A stretch of DNA of 64,000 nt. Source: Anaerolineales bacterium (GTDB lineage Bacteria > Chloroflexota > Anaerolineae > Anaerolineales > UBA11579). Both the position numbers and the translations under genes were made by a program. The stretch covers positions 385,875-449,874 of the forward strand of contig JAHBVB010000001.1 of the NCBI GenBank assembly GCA_019637805.1. The letters run 5' to 3'. Positions 1-8,038 of this stretch are shown here, piece by piece (positions within the stretch are counted from its first letter, which is position 1; the number at the start of each line of letters is the position of its first letter). The notes under the pieces are model-generated. The model did no database searches. It was not told where the DNA came from and saw nothing but the letters and a program-made list of their open reading frames with translations.

Positions 1-721
1 GGGCGGCCAGCTGCAGGCTGCCGGCTTCATCGCCGTAGGTGCGGCCGTCGGTAACCAGCAGCAGGTGATTGACGGCATTGGGGCGCATGTTGCGGCGCAC
101 CTCCACCAGGCCGGCGCGCAGGCCCTGCAAGATCTCGGTGCCGCCGCGGGCCTGCAGGGCGCCTAGGCGGGCACGTAGCAGCTGGGGGTTGACCACGGGC
201 TGGGCGGGCAAGACCAGCTCGGCATAGTCATTGAAGGCCACCACCGAAAGGGTGTCTTGCGGCTCCAGTTCTTCAATAAACTGCATGGCGGACTTGAGCA
301 CCTGGTTGAGGCGCGAGCCGGCCATGGAGGTGGAGGTGTCCAACACCAGCGAGACGTTCAGCGGCGGGCGGCGGCCGCGCAGCAGCTCAGCGGCCATCAG
401 GTCGAGCATCACGTAGACCACCTGCTGCGCCTCGCCGGGGGTCACCTGGCTGCGGCTGTAGAGCGCATTGACCATCAGGTCGGCCGGCGGGTTGATGTCT
501 GGCGGCAGGGTCAGATCGTACTCGGCCCGGCGAGACTGGTCGCCCAGTACGGAATAGGCTTCCTGCACCAGCAAGAAGATCTCCTGGGCTCCGGCGCTGG
601 GGTTGGCGTCTGGGTGGTACTTGCGCGCCGCAGCGCGATAGGCGCGCTGCACATCTTGCAATGAAGCCGTTTGGGAGATCCCCAGGCGGGCGTAGAAGTT
701 GTCTAAATAGCTGGTGGTCAT
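1..721 (-). CDS. J-domain / von Willebrand factor A protein (3' end outside window)
   Basis: This gene starts at the ATG at 721 and runs off the left edge, so only the first 240 codons are visible. Residues 1-65 form a DnaJ-type J domain with the diagnostic HPD tripeptide in KYHPDANP, expected to stimulate an Hsp70. From about residue 120 a VWA domain begins, with the metal-binding MIDAS motif DTSTS (LVLDTSTSMAG) and later the VTDG strand. J domain plus VWA in one chain is not a classical co-chaperone layout and suggests a scaffold linking chaperone and signalling functions. The PP2C phosphatase stop lies 6 bases upstream of this start, so the two genes and the kinase before them are very likely one transcript. 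The domains are clear, but the function is unknown. Confidence 0.85.
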   Translation of the reverse strand, partial: MTTSYLDNFYARLGISQTASLQDVQRAYRAAARKYHPDANPSAGAQEIFLLVQEAYSVLGDQSRRAEYDLTLPPDINPPADLMVNALYSRSQVTPGEAQQVVYVMLDLMAAELLRGRRPPLNVSLVLDTSTSMAGSRLNQVLKSAMQFIEELEPQDTLSVVAFNDYAELVLPAQPVVNPQLLRARLGALQARGGTEILQGLRAGLVEVRRNMRPNAVNHLLLVTDGRTYGDEAGSLQLAA

Positions 722-726
722 AACCC

Positions 727-1614
727 CTAGGCGGTGGCGCGCACCAAGATCACAGAAATATTGTCCGGTCCCCCGGCATGATTGGCGGCCTGCACCAGCT
801 TCTGACAGGCCAGGTGCGGGCTGTCTGTCGAGTTGACGATGCGCTGGATCTCGTCATCGGAAACCACGCCCCACAGGCCGTCCGAGCAGAGCAGCAGGCT
901 GCCCGGGTTGGGCAGGCTGCTGATGAAGATCTCCGGCTGGGCCGCCCCGCCCTGCCCCAGCGCCCGGTACAACACCGACTTCTGCGGGTGGCTGGCGGCT
1001 TCTTCGGCGCTGAGTTGGCCCATCTCCTGCAGGCGCTGCACCAGCGTATGGTCGCGGGTCAGCTGCTGCATGCGGCCGTCACGGTGCACGGCATAGGCAC
1101 GGCTGTCGCCCAGGTGGGCGACCACCATTTGGTTGCCCACCACCAGGGCGGCGGTGAGCGTGCAGCCGCCGCCGGGAGCAGATTTGGTCACGGCGCGGTG
1201 CGCTTCGCCGACGGCAGCCTCCATCAACTCCCGCAGCGATTCCTCGGCGGGTTGCGGGTTGGGGCCAAACAGCAGCTTGTAGAGCTTGCCCAGCAAGGCG
1301 CTGCCCCAGGCACGCACGGCTGCTTCGCTGGCCAGCTCGCCATTGCGGTGGCCGCCCATGCCGTCGGCGATGGCGTAGAGGCCCAGCGGCTGGGCGGCCT
1401 GTTCGGCGCCCAGCGCGACATTGATGCACAACAAGGCATCTTCGTTGTTGTCCCGGCGGCGGCCGGCGTCCAGGCTGCTGCCCGAAATCAAATGATAAAA
1501 GCCCGAGCCGCGGCTTGCCGGAGCCAGCGAGTCGGCGTCGCCCAGCGGCAGCGTGACGGCGCGGCTCGGGGCAGCCGGCTTGCGTTTAAAGATCTTGTCC
1601 AATAAGCGTTTCAC
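727..1614 (-). CDS. PP2C-family serine/threonine protein phosphatase
   Basis: The 295-residue product carries the full set of PP2C (PPM) metal-binding motifs: the N-terminal RDNNEDA, ADGMGG, GDSRAY, a late SDGLWG and GGPDNISVI near the C-terminus. The acidic residues in these motifs bind the Mn/Mg ions used to hydrolyse phosphoserine and phosphothreonine. There is no membrane segment, so it should be cytoplasmic. The start is the GTG at 1614, with an AGGA six bases upstream. It lies 9 bases after the kinase gene and 5 bases before the J/VWA gene. The natural reading is that it reverses the phosphorylation carried out by the neighbouring kinase. Family assignment is secure; substrates are unknown. 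Confidence 0.93.
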   Translation of the reverse strand: MKRLLDKIFKRKPAAPSRAVTLPLGDADSLAPASRGSGFYHLISGSSLDAGRRRDNNEDALLCINVALGAEQAAQPLGLYAIADGMGGHRNGELASEAAVRAWGSALLGKLYKLLFGPNPQPAEESLRELMEAAVGEAHRAVTKSAPGGGCTLTAALVVGNQMVVAHLGDSRAYAVHRDGRMQQLTRDHTLVQRLQEMGQLSAEEAASHPQKSVLYRALGQGGAAQPEIFISSLPNPGSLLLCSDGLWGVVSDDEIQRIVNSTDSPHLACQKLVQAANHAGGPDNISVILVRATA

Positions 1615-1623
1615 GATCTGTCC

Positions 1624-3513
1624 TTACGCGGAAAAGGCGTAAATGTGCTTGTCGGTGGAGCCGATAAAGACCATGTCTTCATGCACGGTGGGCGTGGCGG
1701 TGATGGGCCCACCAGTCTGGAAACGCCAGCGCAGCTGGCCGGTGGCGGCCTCCAGGCAATAGAAACTGCCATCCACCGAGCCGCAGTACAGCGCACCGCG
1801 GTGCAGCACCGGCGAGCCGGTGACCTGGTGCTCGGTGGTGAAGCGCCACATCTCCTTAGCCGAGCGCACATCAATGCAGTAGATGTTCTGGTCCGCCGCG
1901 CCGGTGTAAAGCAGGTGACCAGCCAAGGCCGGGGTGGAGATGCTGCCTTTGCCCAGGCGGAAACGCCAGATCACCCAGCCGGAGCCGGCGTCCAGCGCGT
2001 AGAGCGTATTGTCCATCGAACCGAAATAGACCACCCCGTCGTCGGCCACCGGCGAAGAAGTGACCCCGCGCTTGGCCTTGAAACGCCAGCGAGCCTCGCC
2101 GCGGAAGTCCACGCAGGTGAAATCACCCGCCTCAGAGCCAAAATAGACGTACTCGCTGCTGACGAAGGGCGTGGAGCGCACCGGCGAACCCGCCTCGGCC
2201 TTCCAGGCCAGGCGGCCGCTGGCGGTGTTGACCGCGTGCAAAAAGCCGTCGTCGGAGCCGATGAAGGCGTGTCCCTCGGCGATGCGCGGCGAGGAACGCA
2301 CCGGCCCATCGGTGTAATGCGTCCAGACCACGCGGCCGCTGCGGGCAGACACCACGTGCAGGCGCTTGTCCTCAGAACCGAAATAGACATTGCCCTCGAA
2401 CACGGCGGGCTTGCTGGCAATGCCGCCGTCGCTGGCGTACTTCCAGCTGAACTCGCCATTGGCTGCGTCCAGCGCATACAGGTTGTTGTCGTAGCAGCCC
2501 TGGTAGAGGATGCCGTCATGGAAGGTGGGCGAACTGCGCAGCTCATCCTCGCAGGCGAAAGCCCATAAAGGCTTGACGCCCATCGCCTGGGCGCGGGGGG
2601 CTGTGACGGCGGGGATGTTCAGGTTCAGCAGGGTGCCGGTCTTCTGGGCGACATTGACCAGCGCTTCCTTCATCTCGGCGGCATTGGCGTAGCGGTCCTC
2701 TGGCTTGTACTCCAGGGCGCGCTCCACCACCGCGGCGAACTCGCGGCTCACCGCCGGGTTAACCTCGGTGATGGGCCGCTCAGCAAAGGAGAACGGCGCC
2801 TCCAACTGCGGGTCACGCAGGGTCAGCAGGTGGTGCAGTGTGGCCCCCAGGGCGTAGATATCCACCTGCGGGGTGGCCTCGCCGCGATACTGGTCTGGCG
2901 GGGAATAGCCCTGTGTGCCCACCATGGTGTTCTTTTGATTGCCTTCGAAGACTTTGGCGATGCCGAAATCCACCAGGGCGATGTGGTTCTGCAGGGTGCA
3001 CATAATGTTGGACGGTTTGATGTCGCGGAAGATGACCGGTTCCGGCTTGTGGGCGTGCAAATACTCCAGCACATCACACAGTTCCACCGCCCAGCCCAAA
3101 ATCTGCTGTTCCGGGAAGAAACCTTTGGCGTCTGAGAGCAGCTGTTCCAAGTTCTTGCCATGGATGAACTCCAAGACCAGATACGCGCGCTCGTCCACCG
3201 AGAAATAGTCGTAAATACGCGGAATGGTGGGGTGCCGCAGGGTGGCCAGAATATTGGCTTCGCGCTCAAAGATCTGGAAAATGTTCTTGCGCACCACCGA
3301 ATCAGTCACCTGGCTGATCATTTCCTTGATGGCCACCAGGCGAATGGCTTTGAAGTTCTTGTCCCGGGCGCGGTAAACAGACCCCATGCCGCCCATGCCG
3401 ACGATCTCCTGGATCTCGTAGCGATCAGCCAAGACATGGCCGGGCTGCAGCTGGTTATAGCGGACTTGGTCTTCTCGGAAGTCCAGCTTACGGGTGGACG
3501 GGTCTTCGCTCAG
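1624..3513 (-). CDS. soluble serine/threonine protein kinase with C-terminal PQQ-type beta-propeller
   Basis: The N-terminal 270 residues are a Hanks-type kinase. It has the glycine loop VGMGGMGSVY, lysine in VAIKEM, catalytic loop FRDIKPSN and DFG in LVDFGIAK. The rest is eight repeats of about 40 residues with the pattern YFGSxDxxLYALDAxSGxxxWRF, typical of PQQ/BamB-like propellers. Such kinases often have a membrane helix between the domains; none is visible here, so the propeller appears cytosolic. The start is uncertain. A TTG at 3432 lacks a ribosome site. In-frame codons continue upstream, including LQPGHVLADRY, the usual kinase N-terminal motif, back to a CTG at 3513 placed 6 bases after AGGAG. 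I use that CTG. It heads the operon with the phosphatase and J/VWA genes. Confidence 0.88.
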   Translation of the reverse strand: MSEDPSTRKLDFREDQVRYNQLQPGHVLADRYEIQEIVGMGGMGSVYRARDKNFKAIRLVAIKEMISQVTDSVVRKNIFQIFEREANILATLRHPTIPRIYDYFSVDERAYLVLEFIHGKNLEQLLSDAKGFFPEQQILGWAVELCDVLEYLHAHKPEPVIFRDIKPSNIMCTLQNHIALVDFGIAKVFEGNQKNTMVGTQGYSPPDQYRGEATPQVDIYALGATLHHLLTLRDPQLEAPFSFAERPITEVNPAVSREFAAVVERALEYKPEDRYANAAEMKEALVNVAQKTGTLLNLNIPAVTAPRAQAMGVKPLWAFACEDELRSSPTFHDGILYQGCYDNNLYALDAANGEFSWKYASDGGIASKPAVFEGNVYFGSEDKRLHVVSARSGRVVWTHYTDGPVRSSPRIAEGHAFIGSDDGFLHAVNTASGRLAWKAEAGSPVRSTPFVSSEYVYFGSEAGDFTCVDFRGEARWRFKAKRGVTSSPVADDGVVYFGSMDNTLYALDAGSGWVIWRFRLGKGSISTPALAGHLLYTGAADQNIYCIDVRSAKEMWRFTTEHQVTGSPVLHRGALYCGSVDGSFYCLEAATGQLRWRFQTGGPITATPTVHEDMVFIGSTDKHIYAFSA

Positions 3514-3596
3514 GGTGCACTCCTAGTAAAAAGCCTGGAAGCTGATTATAGCTTCCAGGCTTGGCTGGCGCATCAAAGGCTTCGCGTCAGTTGTGT

Positions 3597-5576
3597 TTAG
3601 CGGCTGTCCTCGGCGATACGCACATATTCGCGGGCTTCGGTCTCGGCGGTGGAGATCCCCAGGGCCTTGACCAACTCCAGAACCAGAACCGACTTGTGCT
3701 CGGCGTCCTTGCGGCTCCAGGTGCGGCTTTTGACCTCCAGGTAGGTGCCCAAGTCAGGGCGGTCTACGAAGTCGAGGTTGACATAGAACTCGGTGTCGCG
3801 GAAACGCACCAACCAGCGGCGGCGTTCCTTGACCACTTGGATTTCCTTGGACGGCTTGAAGTACTCGCGATAAAAGCGCAGGCTTTGGTCCGCCGGGGCA
3901 ATAAACCGGCTGCGAGAGAGCATCACATCACTGGGAAATTCACGTTCGTGCGGCTCGCCCATCAGGGTTAGGCGATAGCGCACATGGTCCACCTTGCCCA
4001 GCTCATCCAGGAATTCATCTTCCCGATAGCGCAGCACGCTGTCTTCGCCTTCGAACTTGAAATAGGTGTCGAACTCACGATAGTGGCGTGAATAGACCTT
4101 CTCGAACTCGGCATTTTCCAGGGCTTTCAAGACCGTCTCGGCATCGTCCACCTTGACCTTGACCTGCACCTCGAAGCTTTGCTCCTGGCGGGCGCCGCCA
4201 ATGGCGACCAGCTTGGAGTGCACCGAAGATTCACGCGTGATGAGGAACTGGTCGATCTGCTTGGCCAGGTCTGCCGCCTGCTCCACCAGCTCGGTCTCGT
4301 TCAGCGTGAGCAGCTGGTGGGCGCGCATCAGCCATTTGCCGTTGACCATCACATCGCTGACGTCGGTGGACTTGCTGGCATAGACGATCTGGGCGTAGAC
4401 CCCGTTGGGGTCACGCGTGAAGTGCGGCGAATTGTGCAGTTTGTGAATGTCCACCAGGATCAGGTCAGCGCGCTTGCCCGGCTCCAGCGAGCCGGTCAGG
4501 TGGCCGATGTGCATGGCCTGGGCGCCCAGACGGGTGGCCATCAGCAGCGCAGTCTGGGCGGGGAGCGAGGTGGGGTCATTGGTGCGGAACTTGGAGAGGA
4601 AAGCGGCCAGGCGCACTTCCTCGAACATGTCCAGGTCGTTGTTGGAGGCGGGTCCGTCCGTGCCGATGCCGACATTGAGGCCAACCTTGAGCATCTCCGC
4701 CACCGGGGCGGCCCCGGAGGCCAGCTTGAGGTTGGAGGAGGGGTTGTGGGAGACGCCGGCACGGTGGTGCAAGAGCGTGTTGATCTCGCCAGTGTCGATA
4801 TGCACACAGTGGGCCGCCAGCACCTTGGCGTCAAAGAGATTCTGCTTCTTGACGTACGGCACCACCGGCATGCCCCAGTCACGGCGGGCGTTTTCCACCT
4901 CGAAGGCGGTCTCGGCGATGTGGGTATGCAGCGGCACGTCGTATTCCACGGCCAGGGCAGCGCAGGCCTGCAGGATCTCGGCAGTGCAGGTATAGGGAGC
5001 ATGCGGAGAGACAGCCGGCACCACCAGCGGGTGCCCGAGCCATTCTTCAATAAATTCACGGGTGAGCGCCAGTGAGTCTTCGTAAGACTTGGCGTCTGGT
5101 GCAGGGAACTGCATGACGGTCTGGCCGAGCACGCCGCGCAGGCCGGCCGCGGCAGTGGCTTCCGCCACGGCGGATTCGAAATAATACATATCGGCAAAGC
5201 TGGTGACGCCGGAGCGAATGAATTCCGCCGCGCCGATCGAGGTGCCCAGGCGCACGAACTCCGGATTCACGAACTGGCGCTCCACCGGCATCATGTAACC
5301 CAGCAGCCAGACATCCAGGCGGGTATCGTCTGCCAGGCCGCGCAGCAGGGTCATGGGCACATGCGTGTGGGCATTGACCAGCCCGGGCATTAGCACCTTG
5401 CCGCCGCAATCCACGGTTTCGGCGGCCTGGTACTGGGCGGCCAGCTGCGCCTGCGTTCCGACGGCGACGATGCTGTCGCCTTTGACCGCCACAGCGCCCT
5501 CGGCATACTGGCTCAACCCGGCGTCCATGGTGAGGACCAGGGCATTGGTGAATAAGTAATCGATTTTTTGGCTCAC
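3597..5576 (-). CDS. MTA/SAH deaminase-type amidohydrolase fused to a CYTH domain
   Basis: Residues 1-435 form a metal-dependent amidohydrolase of the TRZ/ATZ group, closest in motifs to methylthioadenosine/S-adenosylhomocysteine deaminases. It shows NAHTHVPM, HTHIAET, AHCVH and GTDGPASNND, which contain the metal and catalytic His/Asp residues. From about residue 470 the chain continues as a CYTH-like (adenylate cyclase 4/thiamine triphosphatase) domain, with charged strands such as VLRYRED, RWLVRFRD and YLEVKSR. The family signature ExExK reads EVQVK, so its second acidic residue is Gln. The GTG at 5576 is chosen because GGGAG lies 6 bases upstream. It is the last gene of a four-gene operon, 32 bases after cinA. 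Domain calls are firm; the purpose of the fusion is unknown. Confidence 0.87.
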   Translation of the reverse strand: MSQKIDYLFTNALVLTMDAGLSQYAEGAVAVKGDSIVAVGTQAQLAAQYQAAETVDCGGKVLMPGLVNAHTHVPMTLLRGLADDTRLDVWLLGYMMPVERQFVNPEFVRLGTSIGAAEFIRSGVTSFADMYYFESAVAEATAAAGLRGVLGQTVMQFPAPDAKSYEDSLALTREFIEEWLGHPLVVPAVSPHAPYTCTAEILQACAALAVEYDVPLHTHIAETAFEVENARRDWGMPVVPYVKKQNLFDAKVLAAHCVHIDTGEINTLLHHRAGVSHNPSSNLKLASGAAPVAEMLKVGLNVGIGTDGPASNNDLDMFEEVRLAAFLSKFRTNDPTSLPAQTALLMATRLGAQAMHIGHLTGSLEPGKRADLILVDIHKLHNSPHFTRDPNGVYAQIVYASKSTDVSDVMVNGKWLMRAHQLLTLNETELVEQAADLAKQIDQFLITRESSVHSKLVAIGGARQEQSFEVQVKVKVDDAETVLKALENAEFEKVYSRHYREFDTYFKFEGEDSVLRYREDEFLDELGKVDHVRYRLTLMGEPHEREFPSDVMLSRSRFIAPADQSLRFYREYFKPSKEIQVVKERRRWLVRFRDTEFYVNLDFVDRPDLGTYLEVKSRTWSRKDAEHKSVLVLELVKALGISTAETEAREYVRIAEDSR

Positions 5577-5608
5577 TAAACTCTCCCGGTCTTTATTAAA
5601 CACTGTGT

Positions 5609-6793
5609 CTAGGATTCATCTGGATCATCCAGCGTATCGTGCTCTTTGATCAGCTTGGTGCGCAGCAAGCTGAGCGCCAGGTTGGCGGCCCACAGCTGCG
5701 CCTGGCGCGGGTGACCGCCGTAGGAGAATTCGTAATCGCGGTTAGGCCCCAGACCGCGCAGGGCGATCTGCAAATCGGCTTGCCCATCGGCCCGCCTGAG
5801 CTCCACCCCCAACACGACTTCGGCGCGCACTTCCTTGACGTACTGGTCGGTCAGCTCAGGCAGCGGCTTGCTTTTCATTTCTGTGCCTTGGATCTCACCG
5901 CCGACAAAGGCATTGCCCTGGCCAGTCAGGCTGCGGATGACCATGCCGTCCAAGCCCTTTTCAATGACGGCCAGGCGTTTGCCCACCGCGGCCAGCAAGC
6001 CCAGGGCGGCGCGCGCCAGGCTCTCATCGTCTGCGCCGTAGACCCAGTCACCCAGGCGCCGGCGGGTTTCGCTTTCCAGCTCGGCCAGCATCGCCTCGGC
6101 TTCGGCGGCAGTGTCCGCTTTGGCGGTCAGGCGCACATCCACAGAACCGGCGTGCGCCGCCAAGCCGACGGTGGGGTTGGTCTGGCGCTCCAGGTCGTCC
6201 AGCTTCTCGTCGATCTGCGACTCAGGCACGCCGGCGGTGTGCAACACGCGCGTGCGGATCACGGCGCCTTTGCCGTAGCGCTGCTCAAAGTAGGGCAGCA
6301 CGCCGTGCTCCATGATGTAGTGCATTTCGCCCGGCACGCCGGGCATGGAAATAATGACTTGCTCACCGTGCTCAATGAGGAAACCCGGCGCGGTACCCAC
6401 GGCATTCTCGAGGGCCAGCGCCCCGGCCGGCAGGTACGCCTGGCGTTTGTTGTTCTCACTGGGTTTGCGCTTGAAGCGTGCAAAGCGCTCTTCCAGCTTG
6501 AGCAAGAGATCCTCACGGAACTCCAACTCGACACCCAGAGCCTGGGCAATGCCCTCGCGGGTCACGTCATCGACAGTCGGCCCCAGGCCGCCGGTGCACA
6601 GCAGCACCTGCGAGCGGCCCAGCGCCAGCTGTACTGCCGCGGCAATGCGGGCCTGGTTGTCGCCCACGGTGCCGGTCCAGTACAAATCGACCCCGGCGTC
6701 GCGCAGGAGGCGCGCCAGGGCCTGGGTGTTGGTGTCGACGATCTCGCCGAGCAGCAGCTCGGTGCCGATGGTGAGAATTTCCGCGCTGGGCAT
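5609..6793 (-). CDS. cinA: CinA-like protein (MoaB-type domain plus degenerate amidase domain)
   Basis: The N-terminal 170 residues match the MoaB/MogA-like domain of CinA (ADP-ribose pyrophosphatase half). Motifs include IGTELLLGEIVDTNTQ, CTGGLGPTVDD and MPGVPGEM. The C-terminal half occupies the place of the PncC nicotinamide-nucleotide amidase. However, the expected ESCTGG nucleophile motif reads EKGLDG, so this half lacks the catalytic serine and is probably not an amidase. Length (394) is normal for full CinA. Its ATG overlaps the stop of the preceding oxidoreductase gene as TGATG, so translation is coupled. The CinA identity is clear; loss of the second activity is an inference from the missing motif. 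Confidence 0.88.
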   Translation of the reverse strand: MPSAEILTIGTELLLGEIVDTNTQALARLLRDAGVDLYWTGTVGDNQARIAAAVQLALGRSQVLLCTGGLGPTVDDVTREGIAQALGVELEFREDLLLKLEERFARFKRKPSENNKRQAYLPAGALALENAVGTAPGFLIEHGEQVIISMPGVPGEMHYIMEHGVLPYFEQRYGKGAVIRTRVLHTAGVPESQIDEKLDDLERQTNPTVGLAAHAGSVDVRLTAKADTAAEAEAMLAELESETRRRLGDWVYGADDESLARAALGLLAAVGKRLAVIEKGLDGMVIRSLTGQGNAFVGGEIQGTEMKSKPLPELTDQYVKEVRAEVVLGVELRRADGQADLQIALRGLGPNRDYEFSYGGHPRQAQLWAANLALSLLRTKLIKEHDTLDDPDES

Positions 6794-7947
6794 CAGATCA
6801 CATTGTATTCCACGATGGGCCGCTTCTCGGCGAAGCGGGCCAGGTCAAGCATGGAGACGTCGACTGTGCTGGCGGCCCCGTCCAGGATGATCTCGCTGAT
6901 CAGCTTGCCGGAGACCGGGCCGTGCATGAAGCCGTGGCCGGAGAAGCCTGCCACGACGAAAAAGCCGTCCACCGGCGTGGCGCCGAAGATGGGGTGCGCG
7001 TCAGGGGTGACTTCGTAGAGGCCGGCCCAATGTGAAACGATGCCGGCGCGCTCCAGCAGGGGCAGGCGCTGGATGGCGTGTTCCATGTGGACCAATTCCC
7101 AGTCCGGGTCGACGTTCTGGTCCAACCCAGGCGCCTGGCCGGGGTTGGACATGCCGGTCAGCAGGCCGTCGCCCTCGCGGTGAAAGTACAGAGATTTGGC
7201 GAAGTCGATCACGAAGGGAAAGTCGGCCGGCAGCTGCGGCAGGGCCGTGGTGGTCAGCATCTGGCGGCGCACGGGCGTGATGGGGATCTCGACGCCGGCC
7301 AAGCGGCCCAGCTGGCCCGCCCAGGGGCCGGCGGCGTTGACCACCAGCGGGGTCTCAATGTCGCCCTGGTTGGTGTGCACGCCGAGGATCACACCGTCCT
7401 GTACGTCCAACCCGGTGACCTCTACCTGGGTAAGGCACTGGGCGCCCAAGCGCGCGGCGGCATTGATGTAGCCCATCACCACGCCGTTGGGGTCACACAA
7501 GCCATCTTGGGCGTTAAAGGTCCCGGCCTGCACGTCGTCCAGGCGCATGTCCGGCAGGCGGTGGCGGATCTCGTCGCCGTCCAGCCACTCGGTCTGCACG
7601 CCCAACTTGTGCTGCAACTCCACGTTGTGGCGGAAGGTCTGGATGTCCTTATCGTTGTCGAGCAGGAAGAGATAACCGCACTGGCGGTAGTCGACCTCTT
7701 GCCCCAACTCTTCCGCAAAGCGCTCCAGCATGGGCAGGCTGGCCAAAGAGAGCCGAATGTTGATCTCCGTGGCGAACTGATAGCGCACCCCGCCGGCGCA
7801 GCGGCCAGTGGCGCCCTGGCCGAAGAATTCTTCCTTTTCCAGCAGCACCACATCTTTGATGCCGCGCTCGGCCAAGTGATAGGCCGTGGAGGCGCCCATC
7901 ACGCCGCCGCCGATGACGACAACTGAAGCAGATTTTGGCAGATTCAC
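6793..7947 (-). CDS. FAD-dependent amine oxidoreductase (DAO family, sarcosine oxidase beta-like)
   Basis: A 384-residue protein opens with the Rossmann FAD-binding motif VVIGGGVMGAS followed by the acidic LLEKE. It also has the family signature VNAAGPWAG mid-chain and AGFSGHGFMHGP near the C-terminus, as in DAO-family enzymes such as sarcosine oxidase beta, glycine oxidase and D-amino-acid dehydrogenases. It should oxidise a secondary or primary amine of an amino acid. The GTG at 7947 is preceded by AAAGGA. It lies 91 bases after an ornithine cyclodeaminase-family gene and overlaps cinA by one base. The pairing with ornithine cyclodeaminase suggests proline, ornithine or an N-methyl amino acid as substrate, but motifs do not settle it. 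Confidence 0.9.
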   Translation of the reverse strand: MNLPKSASVVVIGGGVMGASTAYHLAERGIKDVVLLEKEEFFGQGATGRCAGGVRYQFATEINIRLSLASLPMLERFAEELGQEVDYRQCGYLFLLDNDKDIQTFRHNVELQHKLGVQTEWLDGDEIRHRLPDMRLDDVQAGTFNAQDGLCDPNGVVMGYINAAARLGAQCLTQVEVTGLDVQDGVILGVHTNQGDIETPLVVNAAGPWAGQLGRLAGVEIPITPVRRQMLTTTALPQLPADFPFVIDFAKSLYFHREGDGLLTGMSNPGQAPGLDQNVDPDWELVHMEHAIQRLPLLERAGIVSHWAGLYEVTPDAHPIFGATPVDGFFVVAGFSGHGFMHGPVSGKLISEIILDGAASTVDVSMLDLARFAEKRPIVEYNVI

Positions 7948-8038
7948 GCGTTGTTCCTTTGAATGATCTCGATTCCGGTAACCAGGGCAAAGCCCATCAG
8001 CACATCAAGCCGGCAAGCCGCACAGTAGCGCAAGAGCA

